This document shows, piece by piece, positions 1 through 12,721 of a stretch of 64,000 bases of DNA. Source of the stretch: Porpolomopsis calyptriformis (taxonomy: Eukaryota; Basidiomycota; Agaricomycetes; Agaricales; Hygrophoraceae); assembly GCA_951640195.1 (NCBI GenBank), contig OX621165.1, positions 1,240,001-1,304,000 on the forward strand. Direction: 5' to 3'. Numbering within the stretch: position 1 is the first letter of the stretch; each line of letters opens with the position of its first letter. A model generated the notes under the pieces. The model saw only the letters and a program-made list of their open reading frames with translations. It was not told the origin of the DNA and made no database searches. Made by a program: the position numbers and the translations under genes.

Positions 1-2966
1 GTCACCTCACGCATCGGTGACACCAAAGTGTCCATGTCATTGCTCGAAAAAGGTGCCTACATCAACTACCAGCGAATTGAGGACAACTTGGCTGTAATTC
101 GCGAACGGTCAGCTCATACACCATTGCCCTCACGGCTTTCCACCCCCCCCTTAGACCTATTTTCAGACTGAGGCGTCCGTTGACGTTGTCCGAAAAGATT
201 CTTTATGGCCATCTCGATGATCCTCACACTCAGGACATCGAACGGGGCACGAGCTACCTCAAACTCCGTCCAGACGTGTGTCTTTCTTCGTGCATTTCTC
301 AAGCGTATCCTTTTTCACCCTTATTCACTCGCAAAGCGGGTCGCTTGTCAAGATGCTACAGCACAAGTTCGTTATCTTTGACTTCCCATGCAGAACTTTT
401 TCACCTGAGTTGCATGTAGATGGCCATCCTTCAATTCATGTCCGCGGGAATGGACACCGCCGCCGTTCCCACCACAGTGCACTGCGATCATCTCATCGAG
501 GCCCAGGTGGGCGGTGCAAAGGACTTAGCTCGCGCTATACAAGCCAACAAGGAAGTCTACGACTTTTTAGCCACCGCGACTGCCAAGGTGCTCGAAGAAA
601 TTCTTATCCTCTCACTCTATTCATTTTGGGCTTTAGTATGGTCTTGGATTCTGGAAACCCGGCTCGGGCATCATCCATCAAATCATCCTCGAAAATTATG
701 CTTTCCCAGGCGGACTCATGATCGGCACCGACTCACATACCCCCAATGCTGGGGGCTTGGGGATGGTTGCTTGTGGCGTCGGCGGCGCTGATGCCGTCGA
801 TGTCATGGCCAACATCCCTTGGGAGCTCAAGTGCCCAAAGGTCATTGGTGTCAATCTCACTGGCAAAATCAGCGGGTGGACCACCCCCAAGGGTAGATAA
901 AGAATCCTATTAGAAGAAATTCAGCTAAAACATCTGGGTCATGTTTTTTTTTTTTTTGCAGACGTCATTTTGAAGGTTGCAGGCATTCTGACCGTCAAGG
1001 GCGGAACAGGTGCTATCGTTGAGTATAAAGGACCCGGTGTCGAGTCTCTTTCTTGCACAGGTATGGCAACCATCTGCAACATGGGAGCCGAAATCGGAGC
1101 CACGACGTCCATGTTCCCTTTCAATAACCGCATGGTGGACTATCTCAATGCCACGAAACGGTTCGAGATTGGTCAATACGCTCAACGATTCGCGCATAAC
1201 TTGAAGGCCGATGAAGACGCCGAGTATGATCAACTGATCGAAATCGTCAGTATTCGTTCTGTTTGTTCTTAGGGGAGGCCAGTCTACATAACATTGCGGT
1301 CCTAGAATCTATCTGAACTCGAGCCACACATCAACGGTCCATTCACCCCCGATCTTGCAACGCCTATCTCCAAGTTTGCGTCAGAAGTTAAAAAGAACGG
1401 CTGGCCTGAAGAGCTCAAAGTTGCCCTCATCGGCTCTTGCACCAACTCATCTTATGAGGACATGTCCCGCTCGGCTTCAATTGCGAAGGAGGCAGCCTCT
1501 CATGGCCTCGAAGTGCGCAGCAAGTTTACGATTACTCCCGGGTCGGAACAAGTCAGAGCCACGATCGAGCGGGATGGTCAGATTGCCGCCTTCGAAGGTG
1601 TTGGAGGACTGGTGCTTGCCAATGCTTGTGGCCCTTGCATCGGACAGTGGGACAGACAGGATGTCAAGAAGGGCGAACCCAATTCTAGTTCGCGCTCTAA
1701 TTTTATCAACCCGAGCCTCACGTCCTTGACCTCGGGTTTTTTTCCATAGTCATCACCTCTTACAACCGTAATTTCACTGGCCGAAACGACGCAAATCCTG
1801 CCACTCATGCATTCGTCGCCTCGCCGGACATCGTCACCGCTATGGCCTTTGCAGGCAGACTCACTTTCAATCCGTTGACCGATACACTCCAGGGTGTCGA
1901 CGGCAAGTCATTCAAGTTTTCCGGCCCGACTGGGAACGAGTTGCCTCCCCTCGGATACGATCCAGGCCAGGATACGTTCCAGCCCCCACCTGCGGATCGT
2001 GCGACTGTTTCTGTCGCAATTAACCCCAAGAGCGAGCGCTTGCAGTTTCTGCAGCCATTCCAGCCTTGGAACGGTAAGACTCCCACAGATTTACCGATTT
2101 TGATTAAAGTTAAGGGTAAATGTAGTAAGTCTTAGCTTTTTTTGTTCTTTACTTGCTATTTCGTCAGCTCTGTTGACTCTTGATATGACTAGCCACGGAT
2201 CATATTAGCGCTGGCGGACCCTGGCTCAAATACCGTGGTCATCTGGGGAATATTTCACGTATGTCATCATTCTGTAGACGGTTTCGCATTGCATTTAATG
2301 CCTTTCTCGGTGTTGTGGGGAAGAGAACTGCCTGATTGGTGCCATCAACGCCGAGAACGGGGAGGCCAACAACATTAAAAACCAGCTAACGGGCGAGTGG
2401 GGCCCTGTCCCACAAACGGCGGCCCACTACCGCAACCAGGGGGTCCAATGGATCGTGGTGGGCGACCACAATTACGGCGAGGGATCCTCCCGGGAACACG
2501 CTGCGCTCGAGCCACGGTACCTCGGCGGGCTGGCGATCATCGTGCGGTCGTTTGCGCGGATCCATGAGACGAACTTGAAGAAGCAGGGGATGCTGGCGCT
2601 CACGTTTGTGGATCCTTCGGATTATGATAAGATTAGGCCGGACGATCGGGTGGATATTTTGGGGTTGGAGACGTTCAGTCCTGGCAAGAATTTGACGTTG
2701 GTGGCGAAACATCGGGATGGGAGCAAGGATGTGAGTGTTTGTATTGGCTGCGGGTTGCGGTTTCTGACTCTTTTTTCTTTTTTCCTTTTCATTGATACAG
2801 GAAATGCCGCTGGCGCATTCTTTCAATGAGGGACAGATCGAGTGGTTTAAAGCTGGTTCTGCACTGAACTTGGTCGGTAACGTCTCTTTTTCTTTTCGGT
2901 GAACCTGATCTGATCATTTTTTTTGCATAATAGATGGCTGCTAAGGCCAAGGCACACTCAGCCTAA
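1..2966 (+). CDS. aco1: Mitochondrial aconitate hydratase (aconitase), 5' end outside window
   Basis: Aconitase isomerises citrate to isocitrate in the TCA cycle in the mitochondrial matrix. The window opens in frame within an early exon (1-107), so the start and targeting peptide are missing. The protein continues through about nine short introns, for example 108-166 and the T-rich one ending near 960. The three iron-sulfur ligand cysteines are visible: one in [12 protein letters not shown] near 1437 and two in [11 protein letters not shown] near 1625. HCDHLIEAQ (near 485), [11 protein letters not shown] (near 724) and the C-terminal swivel motif [20 protein letters not shown] (near 2463) are all present. 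The gene ends at TAA 2964-2966 after a tail matching ordinary fungal aconitase length. No break was seen. It is convergent with the kinase gene that follows. The family call is very secure. Confidence 0.96.
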
Positions 2967-3407
2967 CACACAACACAATACGAAAAGATGACGAAAAACA
3001 TAAAAGAGAAAAGAATCAAAGGTTATACGTCTGACTTTCGTCGTTCCTTCACTTCTGGTCCTGTCTCTCCACCACGTGTAAAATACGTTGTTGGGTCCCA
3101 CTGCTACTTCCTGTATGTGCTGGAAAAGAACACCCGGAATAAAAACTTGGCTATTTCATGGTCGCTAGATCGAAACCGAGTTCTTATATGATACCAAAAT
3201 TCAAACCTCATGGACCACCGAATCTCCTCCCTGTTATTGTCATTTTTGCCTCTTCCAACACAACACAGTTATTGGTGTGATTGCCTTTGTAAAAACGGTA
3301 TTTGACATAGGTATAGAAACATCAGACATAATCAAGAAACCATGGAACCACCGTCCATCACCGTAAATAATCTGGCCCAGTTCGCAAGCCTGAGGGAGCG
3401 CCGAATC
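2967..3407. other. Convergent intergenic region
   Basis: This stretch lies between the 3' ends of aconitase (+) and the kinase (-). It should hold both transcription ends. I see no gene, repeat or structured element in it. Confidence 0.5.
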
Positions 3408-5460
3408 TCAAAGCCCTTGAGGGCCAGCCGTAGGTCGATGTCGACGTGGCAGCAACGCGCAGGCAGAAATCAGCTGCTTTGCATTGGAAGGGTACACCCC
3501 CAGGTCAGACCTGAGAGGAGAAGTGAATGAGTCGTCCCAAGGGTGGGCAGCTGTATAGGCTTTCTGGCTTGGATGAGAACTGATGAGTTCCACAACCTGA
3601 GTTGCAGTCAAACGCTCGTTCGGCTTTTCCTTCCAACAGCATTCGATGATATTCCATATCGCGTCGTCAAGCCCCGGCGCATGCCTAGGGCGCGTTGGCC
3701 TTTTCCCAGCCAAGACTTCTCGCATGACAATGTAGTTGTTGCGGATCTCGTAGAAAGGCAAATTTCCAGCAAAGATCTACGGCTGGACCCTTGAGAGGTC
3801 AACAAGATTTAAAGATTGGAAGGCAACTTCACTTCGTAAGCAGCACACCCCAGCGAATATATATCACTGGCTAGCGCATAATCCCCTTGCACCAGGTCAT
3901 CCTCTGTCGGGTGTTCGGTATCTTCTCTCAAAACTTCTGGAGCTTGCCATCTCAGGGCTCCCATACCAGGATATAACCTTGAGGCTGTAGGATTTGCTCG
4001 AGGATCTACAGCCCACGACAGCCCGAAGTCGGCTAGGCAAGCTCTCCGCGTTGATGTAATAAGAATGTTGTCCTGGAATAAATAGTCTCGTTATATCACC
4101 TTGCTGCAAAGATTCGCTCATACCCCTTTGATATCTCCGTGAACAATGGGTGGTTTGTGCGCATGAAGATACTCGAGACCATGGGCAATGTCGTGTACCT
4201 GACCAGTAGTGAGCGACGACGACGACGACGACGACGGGCTTCGGGATGATACCAAGTGCTTACCAGCCAACCTCGATCAGCATCAGGTGTGTTTTCCAGG
4301 AACTGCACGACATTTCCGTTGTCCGTCCAAGGAGAAACGAGACACACTCTGGAGCGCTCTCCATTCCAATGAAATACACCACAGAACGGCAAAACGTTTG
4401 GGTGGGAAAGTTGGCGCCATACAACAACTTCGCGGGAGAAATTCTATATAAACCTTGACTATGGACGAAAGATGGCTTCCAATCAGATGGAAAACTTACG
4501 GTGAGAAGCGTTTTCAGATCGGTAGTTTGATACACCTTCAATACCTTGATAGCCACTTTGTGACAATTAGCATGGCCTTGAAAAACATCCCCGTATGACC
4601 CTCCAGCGAATGGAAGATGTGCGTCCCTACGCAACCCCCTCACCACTAGAGATGTGGGATATAGTCCAGACTTCTGTGCGAGCCTGGCTACCATCGGAAT
4701 AATCCATGGTCTGATGAGAGGATCCAAGCGAGGGTAATCAAGAATCTAGACGGAAGGACTAATCGATGGACTGATATGAATCTCAGAATACGAAAACATA
4801 CAGCCTGAAGGAAGTCTACCAAGCGTTGGGTAGATCTACGAGGTTGGGAAAAAAAATTCCTCTCTCCTAAGGCCGCCTTGAGGCACATCAGTTGTGCGCA
4901 AAGGCCTTTGACATCAAGATCAAGTAATTCGACAATGATTTCACAAGTCTCTCCATGCTCGAGAGAAACGCATGACTAACAGAATCAATAAGTGACCAGG
5001 TGGCATTAATACACAGCGTACCGTTCCATATCCCCACAAGGTCCTAATAACTGAGCGCCAGTTTGTGAGCCTCTCTATATTTTCGGCAGATGCCCATTGG
5101 CCGTGCTCCCTTTCGATCAAGTTGAAAAGGGCGCTAACCAAAACATAATCAGCACTCTACCTCTTTATTATCCAACGGTGGGACGTACTGTCTGGCCTTG
5201 CCGGACAGCTCCATAATGATATATGCCAAAAAACGCTAAGGACGGTATTCAAAACGTGGTCAAGGAATCACATATGTCACGACAAACAGGGAACATGGTG
5301 TTGGCCCGAAAGATACGTGAATAGTCTTGAGAATTGGTTCCATCGAAATCTCTAAGAATGGACAAAACTTGGGTTCTATTGGCTTCCAACCACGCCGCTG
5401 GGTCGTTCACGGGGGATATATGATGATCTTTGAGGAAATTCGCCAATTTTACGATGATTA
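3408..5460 (-). CDS. Tyrosine-kinase-like (TKL) protein kinase
   Basis: A multi-exon kinase read from about 5460 down to the stop at 3408. The N-terminal helical part covers exons near 5446-5270 and 5110-4760. The kinase domain follows: glycine loop FAGGSYGDVF (near 4600), VAIKVLK with the ATP-binding Lys, the hinge region CLVSPW, catalytic loop HGDIKG (near 4130), ADFGLS (near 4030), WQAPE (near 3945) and the helix-F region ASDIYSLGC. Introns are short. HGDIKG in place of HRDLK is usual in the TKL kinases expanded in mushroom genomes. All residues needed for phosphotransfer appear present. The exon join near 5130 does not resolve cleanly: only about 27 bases separate two frames, so an error or early decay is possible. 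The WW-repeat gene upstream on the same strand could belong to one transcript, but I could not join them in frame. Confidence 0.82.
4214..4236. repeat. CGA trinucleotide tract in a kinase intron
   Basis: About seven to eight tandem CGA units lie inside the predicted intron between the hinge exon and the HGDIKG exon of the kinase. Read through without splicing it would encode a poly-arginine run. Confidence 0.85.
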
Positions 5461-5529
5461 TCGTTTTCTGAAAGGTCCGGCGGGAATTTGAACATTGTCA
5501 GTTAAATGCATGGATCAGAAGAACACACA

Positions 5530-6799
5530 CATCAGGGAGGGGTGACCTGGGAGAAAAGGGCCCCTGAGGATGGTCCCAGGTCCAATGATGGGGAATGATC
5601 TGTGGAGAAGGCTCCAGGTATGTAGCACACATAATGATTAGTACTGACGGTGGTGTCAACGTAGAACCTGGGCATGTAAAATGACATTACTACATCAGAG
5701 AGAGCAAAGAAGACCTTCGTACCATTGCTTTGTGCTGTCAATGAACATGATCGGGTCAGTTTAGTAACCTTAAGACCATTTCGAGGTTGACATGGATAGA
5801 TACCCTGGATCGTATTTGGAGACCCATCCGTCGGGTAATGGTCTTATATCTTTATTTGGGGGAGGAATATCGAGCGGATGAGACCACACGTGCGATGAGG
5901 GACCAGCCTCCCCCTAGAGATGTCAAATACTACCATGATCTAAGCCTTTGACACAAATACTAACCGCAGTATTCACATACAACCTGAAGAAACGTAATTA
6001 GCACAAGCCGTGACGAACCCAGATGTAAACGCACCACTGGTTAGGACTGTCCATCATAATGATGCAGCTTGTTGATCAAATAGCGGGACAGCAGCAAGAG
6101 ACGTACACTGGATCATACGCACTGTACCAACCCGGTGGCAAGGGCCGAGTGTCGGGGTTGCGGGGTTGAGGATCGAGAGGGTGCAACAATGAGTGAGTAT
6201 GAGGGGTGACCTACGAGAAGATTAGTGTGAAAATTATACCAATTGTCACGGTAATCACATTGGTGTTCACATACGCCCTAGACACGGTAGATCAATACAT
6301 TATACCAAGCAAAATATCCTGACATACCATCTCTCGGAGCTGCGGATAAGAGGATATTAAGTGGGTGGATTCAGTGACAGATACCGTGATGCATGCACGT
6401 ACGATGGGTCGTAGGCGCTATACCACCCCCCAGGTAGACGTCGGGTGTCGGGATTGATGGGTTGTGGATCAGAGGGGTGCACCCAGGAATGGTATTGTGG
6501 GGAAGACTAACTGCAGCTGAGTGATATTAAGCAGAAACAGAGATAAATAGCAACCACCTTGGTGTTCAAGTATCCCCTGAGGTAAGGAACGATTCGATCT
6601 TAGCAAGGATCGCACAAATTAGATGTTGACGCACCATGTCTGCAGACTGTTGTTCCCAAGCAAGAAGTTTATCAATAGTAGCAAAGGTTATATGTAAGCT
6701 GACATACCTTATGCTATATTTGCTCACCCATCCGTCAGGTAAAGGACGGGTGTCGGGGTTCAGCGGTGGGGACCGATAGGACGGAGAAGGGATTGACAT
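5530..6799 (-). CDS. Multi-WW-like repeat protein made of duplicated exons
   Basis: Four successive exon sets repeat the same plan. One exon ends in a first-Trp motif of the form PDTRPLPxGWxSxYDP, a mini-exon encodes a strand of the form FYVNT, and the next exon carries the second-Trp block, such as HHWTWDHP (near 5615), HVWSHPLD (near 5900) and HSWVHPSD (near 6455). First-Trp blocks lie near 6735, 6420, 6150 and 5830. These are the two halves of a WW domain, a proline-ligand binding module. One second half (near 6205) reads HSLLHPLD, having lost its Trp. The likeliest start is the ATG at 6799 (MSIPSPSYRSPP); a longer in-frame start exists at 6865. The C-terminal end near 5530 is uncertain. 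The same-strand kinase lies directly downstream. The repeat structure is clear; exact exon edges and a functional product are not. Confidence 0.6.
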
Positions 6800-6921
6800 C
6801 GGAAAGAAAGTCACCGTCAGAAGACAAGGTGCCAGGATCTCGAAATGGCAAATCCTTATCATCATGAACCATCAATCCTTGATGCCAGGGATCCGTCATC
6901 ATGTTCCTTGTAACGCGGTCA

Positions 6922-7990
6922 GTTCTTCCGCAATGGCCACAGTCCTTCGAACATTATACGCCTGGTCGCACCGCTTACCTCAGGATTTGCGGTCGAAGAC
7001 AAGGAACAAAATAATAGTCAGCGATCAATCGATCAGGCTCAAGTCGCTCTGCTTTATACTAGATCACCACATATCCCCCTCCCTTCCCGGACTTTGGTGG
7101 TGTATATTCCGTTTCGCCACTTTTTCGATGTTTTTGCATTAGCCACTTTCGAACGGCACTTGCCTTGGTCTGCAAGTTTTGGAGGTCGGCGGCAACCCGA
7201 TTATTATATGCGACCGTATACCTCACGAAGGAGCGTGCGTGGGATGATTTATTGATAACACTACGACGACCATGTCCACCGGGAGATATGAAAAGTGGCT
7301 CTGTTACTTGGCATTACTGCAACCGCACAAGGCTCATCATGCAGGAGCGCCAATGCGACTTATAGGTATCCTCACCTTGTGCCCTAACATTCTGAGAGAT
7401 GTGGTTCGATATCGGCACGAAACCTCAACACGATTGAATTTTGGCACGGACTCCTCCATCCAACGCCGTCTGAAAGCTGTCATGACCTTTTCCGCCTCTG
7501 GCACGTACCCCCCATCCTCTTTCAGTTTTCCTCCCTTCATTGACGACCTGGCGTTACAGCCGCAAACCGGCCATTTCAGTGAGCTGGGTCTGCAAGCCGC
7601 CGATATCCCAAAGCTCGTTCATTTATCTCCTCGTTTCGCATTCGCTTCTTCTCCAATCGGTTGGACATCGATTGTAGACTATTGAAGCTTCTCTCGCGTC
7701 TGCCTCCTTCAACTCTGGAACCCCCCTTTCAGACATCTTGACTCTCCGCCCGAACTTGCAGGTTCTGGATATTCATCCACCATCCGTTTATGACTGCCAT
7801 ACGGCACATACGTCACCCAGTTGTATCATCCTCAAAACTAGCCGTCGATACAATCTTCCTCGCCTGGGGATCTTGTGCCAAGCGTAATTCTCGAAAGGTT
7901 AGCGCGGCCACTCTTCCCTGCCCTTGAACGTGTTTAGGTTCGGTCCTTTATGGCTACAGGTCTCTTCTCGCACTTTACCTTCGTTTTCAA
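6922..7990 (+). pseudogene. F-box-like protein remnant
   Basis: The best piece, around 7150-7300, reads LALVCKFWRSAATRLLYATV, the pattern that follows the F-box in many mushroom F-box proteins, which recruit substrates to SCF ubiquitin ligases. Frames then change near 7360 and 7690. An ORF continues to a stop at 7685, and another frame reads ILTLRPNLQVLDIHPPSV near 7740, like the leucine-rich part of such proteins. No clean exon chain joins these pieces, and the F-box itself near 7080-7150 is poorly preserved. I treat it as a decayed gene; an intact gene with unusual splicing cannot be excluded. Confidence 0.4.
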
Positions 7991-8316
7991 CACTTTTACC
8001 GCGGGTGGTCACATATTAGAGAATTGAAATGCCTGTCACCATGTATCGATCGTTTCTGATTAAAATCCTGTTCCAGCATCTGGCGATCAGACATCTCGCG
8101 TCGATGCTCCTCTGAGACGGGTCTCAATGTGTCATTTGCAAGTTTGGCCGATGCTAACCAAATACAATTTCCACTGATTTGTATAACAAGTACGGTCATT
8201 GAACAAAGGGGCACAGAAGATAGAAAGCCGCCTCGACAGATGGACCACGTTGAAACAACAAACGAGAGAAAGAGGGTTATCAAAGGGACCGTGCAAGGCA
8301 ACAAACAATGGTCGAC

Positions 8317-10777
8317 TCAATGGTCTCGAAGGACAGCTGACTCTTCTTGCATCTGAGCGATCGCACGCAGCTTGTCATCAACCTGCAGCACCAAGGTAGA
8401 AGTGTTGTTGCTCACCCATGGCAGGTCTTCCCCGAGTTTATATTTCTTGGGCGGACGTTCCCAACAAGCGATCCTCTCTACAGCCTGTTCATCTCGCAGC
8501 GGAATCACTACCCCAAGTTCATAGTTCACGACCTATCCATACGACCCAACATACTAAAAAAGCATTCATGGGCACCCAAGTCATATGGGACTTACATTTA
8601 ACGAAGGGTCGAATCCAGAACCTGACAAAGTGCCCCAGGCTGACGGTGTGAAATTGTGTGAACCAATGTAAGCCCATCCAATGGTTCCATCCATTATACC
8701 ATCTTCGCTTTCGGTATCTGTGTCAGTGTCGGATGCTTGGCCATGACAAGATGAGGATGCCAGAGAGGGTTTATCACGGAACAAAGCAATGATCATCTCC
8801 CAGGACATCAATGATGGAGAAGTGGATAATAGCGAGAACCGACGCAGGATTTACCTTTGAATGCATGAGGACACCCCCCGCTTTGCTTTTCGAATGGTAA
8901 AACAACTCCCTGGGAAATTTGGCAGCCCCCCATTGGTTTCTTCGGCAGAATATTGTTCCTCCCCCCTACTTGGGAAATAAGACATCAGTAATAAGCGAAT
9001 GAAAGGGCCTCTTACAGATTCGCCAAGAACACTTTCTCTCACGATCTTCAAGGAAGGGAAAAGAATCTTTATGGGTGGCCAAGGGAGTTTCGTGCGACGA
9101 GATCTGGGCCCGTCTAACCAGTCCTCGGCCGACTCCCCTCTTGCAGAGTGGTAAAACTCGTTCATCCACTGCGTAGAGTAAACCCCAATACTAGAGCCCT
9201 ACACACGCTATTATCAATATCACTGTATCAAGAAGAAGAAAGGACAACCTGGCACTCCAAAACCAGCTCCCTGTGCGTACCATCTGCCACACGCATCCCC
9301 ATATTCCGTACGACCTTCATTAATCTTGTGTGTCCAGTCAAAAGTGCGTGTGGCCATCCCTCATGTTTTCCAGCGATGGATGGTACAAGGTGAGCTTTCA
9401 CCTTTGACCAGTCCCATTGCCTTCTGAGCTCGTCGATGGACTTTAAGGGAAGGCTGGGATGCTGAGAATGCAAGTAAACGTAAGGTTGTGATTTCACCCA
9501 GAGTAAGGGACTCACATCTGTCTTCAGCAAAGACATTAATGCCGGGCGCACATTCACAGCATGTAACACGCGTTGCAACATGGCTGGAAAATCTTCTAGA
9601 CTTTTTGAATCTCGTTGCGCAGGCGATGGGAGTAACGGGACATCCTGTAACCATGCCGTCTACATGCATCACTTGAAGGGTTATAATATGATATGATAGG
9701 ACTAAAAACGGGTTTACGTTTTCGATATCTCGGTAGTCGAAGTCAACGAGATTCGCAGTGGAGACTACAATGCGCAGACGACCGGATTTGTAAAAGAGCT
9801 GTAGAGAGCAATGAGATTACAGGTGTGGTTCGCATCTTATGTCTTACAAGCATGAACTAGAAGTTCAACGAAGCAGACATAGGTCAGTATCAATAGGCAG
9901 GTATTTGCGGAGGGACTCACTTTCATATGCATGCAACCTCTTCCATTGCGCAAAAAAGGTGTAGTTTTGATCCAATTGGGGAGGATATTTTTTATAGTCG
10001 ATTGACCCGATTCGTCAGGCTGGGCGACCAAGATAACGGGCACCGATGGGTCAAAAAATTGATAAATCCAGGAGACCATTAATGAGTAAGATGACAAGAT
10101 AGCCATAGACAGATCAGATTTCTGAGATGCGAAGTCTAATTCAGCATGAGATTTCAAGCCAAGTGAAGCCCAACCTTTCCCAAGATCTCCGTCAATCGGA
10201 ATGTTGGTTTTCCATCTTTTCTCGGATCCGCATGTCGGTTCGCGATAGGCCTCAGTTCTCCATCCCAAAACAAGTCTTCTGAAGTCGAGGGACTTGTGTC
10301 GGTCTGATCAACCGCATAACTGCCTGACGAGGAAGCAACAGCAACATCTGTTCGGTCGCGCACAGAGGAAGAGGATATAAGACATTGCCTTTTGGCCAAT
10401 GACTCTCCCCTTTCTTCTTCTTTCCTCTCGTCACCATCCAAACCCGCGTCCTTTCGATATCGTTTCTGTCGCTCAAGTCGCGCTCGCTCTAACTGTGCTC
10501 GTTCGGAGAGGAAGGACGAGAGTGGGGCTGGTGATTGGTTGGTAACATTATCGGCGGAAATCTTCACTTCAGAGACGTTAGTCTGAACTTGATGGGTTCC
10601 TCGTTTTATTCCTTCCGCGTCGGAGTCGCTATCATCACTTATAGTAATAACAGCCCGTTCAGCCTTGTTTGCCTCTCGCAGGCTGAGTGCAATAGCACTA
10701 GACAGGGAGTCAAGGTAAGTTATTACAAGTCAAAGCATAACAAACCGTCGAAAATCTTCATCCTCACTGACGTTCAT
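8317..10777 (-). CDS. tdp1: Tyrosyl-DNA phosphodiesterase 1
   Basis: Tdp1 removes topoisomerase I peptides from DNA 3' ends in the nucleus. The start is ATG 10777; the first exon (MNVSEDEDFRR) splices into AIALSLREA near 10690, giving a ubiquitin-interacting-motif-like helix often seen at the N-terminus of fungal Tdp1. An acidic Ser/Asp-rich linker follows. The first active-site motif is MHMK (near 9930), continued after an intron by FMLLFYKSGRLRIVVSTANL with its Asn (near 9770). The second is MHSK (near 8860) with GSHNFTPSAWG (near 8665). The C-terminal strand NYELGVVIPL (near 8520) is typical. The gene ends at TGA 8317-8319. Both His-Lys-Asn sets are intact, so an active enzyme is expected. 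It has about nine short introns and follows the La gene on the same strand. Confidence 0.93.
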
Positions 10778-10851
10778 GCTGGTGATCTTCAAAGCGCGAT
10801 CAGACACGTGACTCGTTTTGGCTACATTCAGAATGTCCACCCTGGACCAAA

Positions 10852-12647
10852 CTATTTTTTGGTTTCCACACTGACAGCATCTCTCTTCGCCTTTTTTGTG
10901 CTATGAACCATTGGGGGAGCATTGTTACCCCTAACACCCGCATCAGGACCGCCGTCGGGCTCAACTTCCCGTTTCCTCTTTCCCCCGGTCCACGATTCGA
11001 CATCAGCTGCTTTGCCTTTGCCTCTACCACCGCCACCGCGTCCACCGCGTCCTCGGCGTCCGCGCGAGCTGCGCCCACCTCGTGAAGACCCCCGTCCGTT
11101 TTGCGACGACCCCATCACCTGATGGGCAGCGAATTTTGCCCGTTCAAGCTGGAAAGCTTTCTCATCCTCGTCTATACATGGTTATGCACACGAGTGAGAT
11201 CGATAACAACATAATTTACAAACCATTAGGGATAGACCAGGTGATGTCCTTGGAGTTCAAGGTTTTCACCGCCTCCTTGACAAAGGCGATGTCCTCCTCC
11301 GATAACGGCCGGTCGAAACCGACCAGGCCATGGTCATCACCGCTTGTGTATTGAATGAACGGGGCTCTCGTAAATTTTTCTCGCAATGGATGCTACAAAA
11401 GGCATCAGATGTTACAATGGATGCAAGAGTGAGCGTCGTGAACCTTGATATCGTTATAGTGCCACTTGCCGGCACACCCCTCGAATTTCAGCGTAGCGCC
11501 TTTGACATGCGGGACATCCTCATCTTTGACTGTTCCGACATCTTCCCCGTATACCCTAATTTTATTACCCATAAACTCTAGCCAAATCTCCACCGAAGGG
11601 CTCTCTTGGGCCGTACCGTTGGACTTTGACTTTGCCATTTCTCTGAATGCGTTGAATCCTCTGCGGTTTCCGATCGTTTCCTTGCGGGTGGCGGCAGCGG
11701 GACCTGAAAGACCTTTTTCCTTAATCTTCATGTCACAGTAAGCCTCCCTATTCGAGCAAAGGCTGTCAGAATTGGGCGCTCCCGCTATTTTAGGGAATAA
11801 TACGCACTTAGTCATAACGAGTAGTTCTTCCCCATTCCATGAAGGCTTAGGGTCTGCGTTTAGAAAGGAGTTGACAGATTGGGAGTCGGCAAATTCTACA
11901 AAGACCGATCCCTGTGTAGATGCATTTTAAAAAGCATTCACGAAAGAAAAATCCGCCGTACTTTGAACTCCTTTGCTTCGTTGCGCCTCATTCTTACTGC
12001 GTTAACCCTGGCATACTGGTTGAAAAATTCCTCCAGCTTTTGTTGAAGACCAGGTTCTTCTTTCCCAAAACCTTTCTAGAAAGATGAATTAGGGGATGGT
12101 AAAGCAAAAGCCAGACGGACAACGACGAACAGCATATACACTTCTTTCGAATTGATGTTTGGGTTCTTGAACTTCGGTACGACGACGCACTCGTGTGTTT
12201 GTCTCGTCCACTTCGAGTTCTCGGCTCAGTTGGAGGGCTTTAGCCACCCATTCGACGCCAAGGTGGGCAAAATCTCGCATACGCTTGAATGATGCAACTG
12301 TCTCGATAGGAACCCAATGCTCAGGGTTGGCGGTGTACAACGTCCACATGAATCTCAAGACGAAAGGGTTTGAGGGATGTTAGTAAGTCAACTAGAGCAA
12401 AGCGCTATGTACCTGTCGAAAGGTAAATTCGAGTCGGCAAAGTAGAACTCGACTAGCGCGCGCGTGGTGAGAGACGCCTGGGGCGTGAAGAATAAATAAA
12501 TGACCCACTTTGTCTGACAACTTTCAAAACTTTCTCGTCTTCCAAGCCCGCATCCCCGGGGTTGGCCTGCACATCCGAGGAGCCTTCAACGATCGATGCG
12601 GACGGTAAGTTGAACTTGTCAATTTCCTTCTCAGCGACCGTGGGCAT
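10852..12647 (-). CDS. lhp1: La RNA-binding protein (La motif plus two RRM-type domains)
   Basis: La binds the 3' oligo-U of new RNA polymerase III transcripts and protects and folds them. The start is ATG 12647 (MPTVAEKEIDKF). The La motif follows with VEFYFADSNLPFDRF (split by an intron near 12420) and the expected winged-helix residues. The first RRM is around 12080-11840 (GSVFVEFADSQ). After a charged linker the second RRM-like domain is at 11620-11230. The C-terminus near 11110-10990 is rich in Arg-Gly repeats and followed by basic nuclear-signal-like stretches (GGKRKREVE, TKKAKRD). It ends at TAG 10852. All expected domains are in order over about five introns. Its 3' end lies only about 75 bases from the start of tdp1. 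Confidence 0.92.
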
Positions 12648-12721
12648 GGCGGTCGTGATAACAAGAAAAGGTTTATCTCGGTCTTTACCGAACTTTTGAC
12701 CACACCTTTCCGCCAGACATC

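Noticed and set aside
7996..8304. Open - strand frame of 102 codons downstream of tdp1
   Set aside because: No family similarity, and it lies past the tdp1 stop in the convergent gap.
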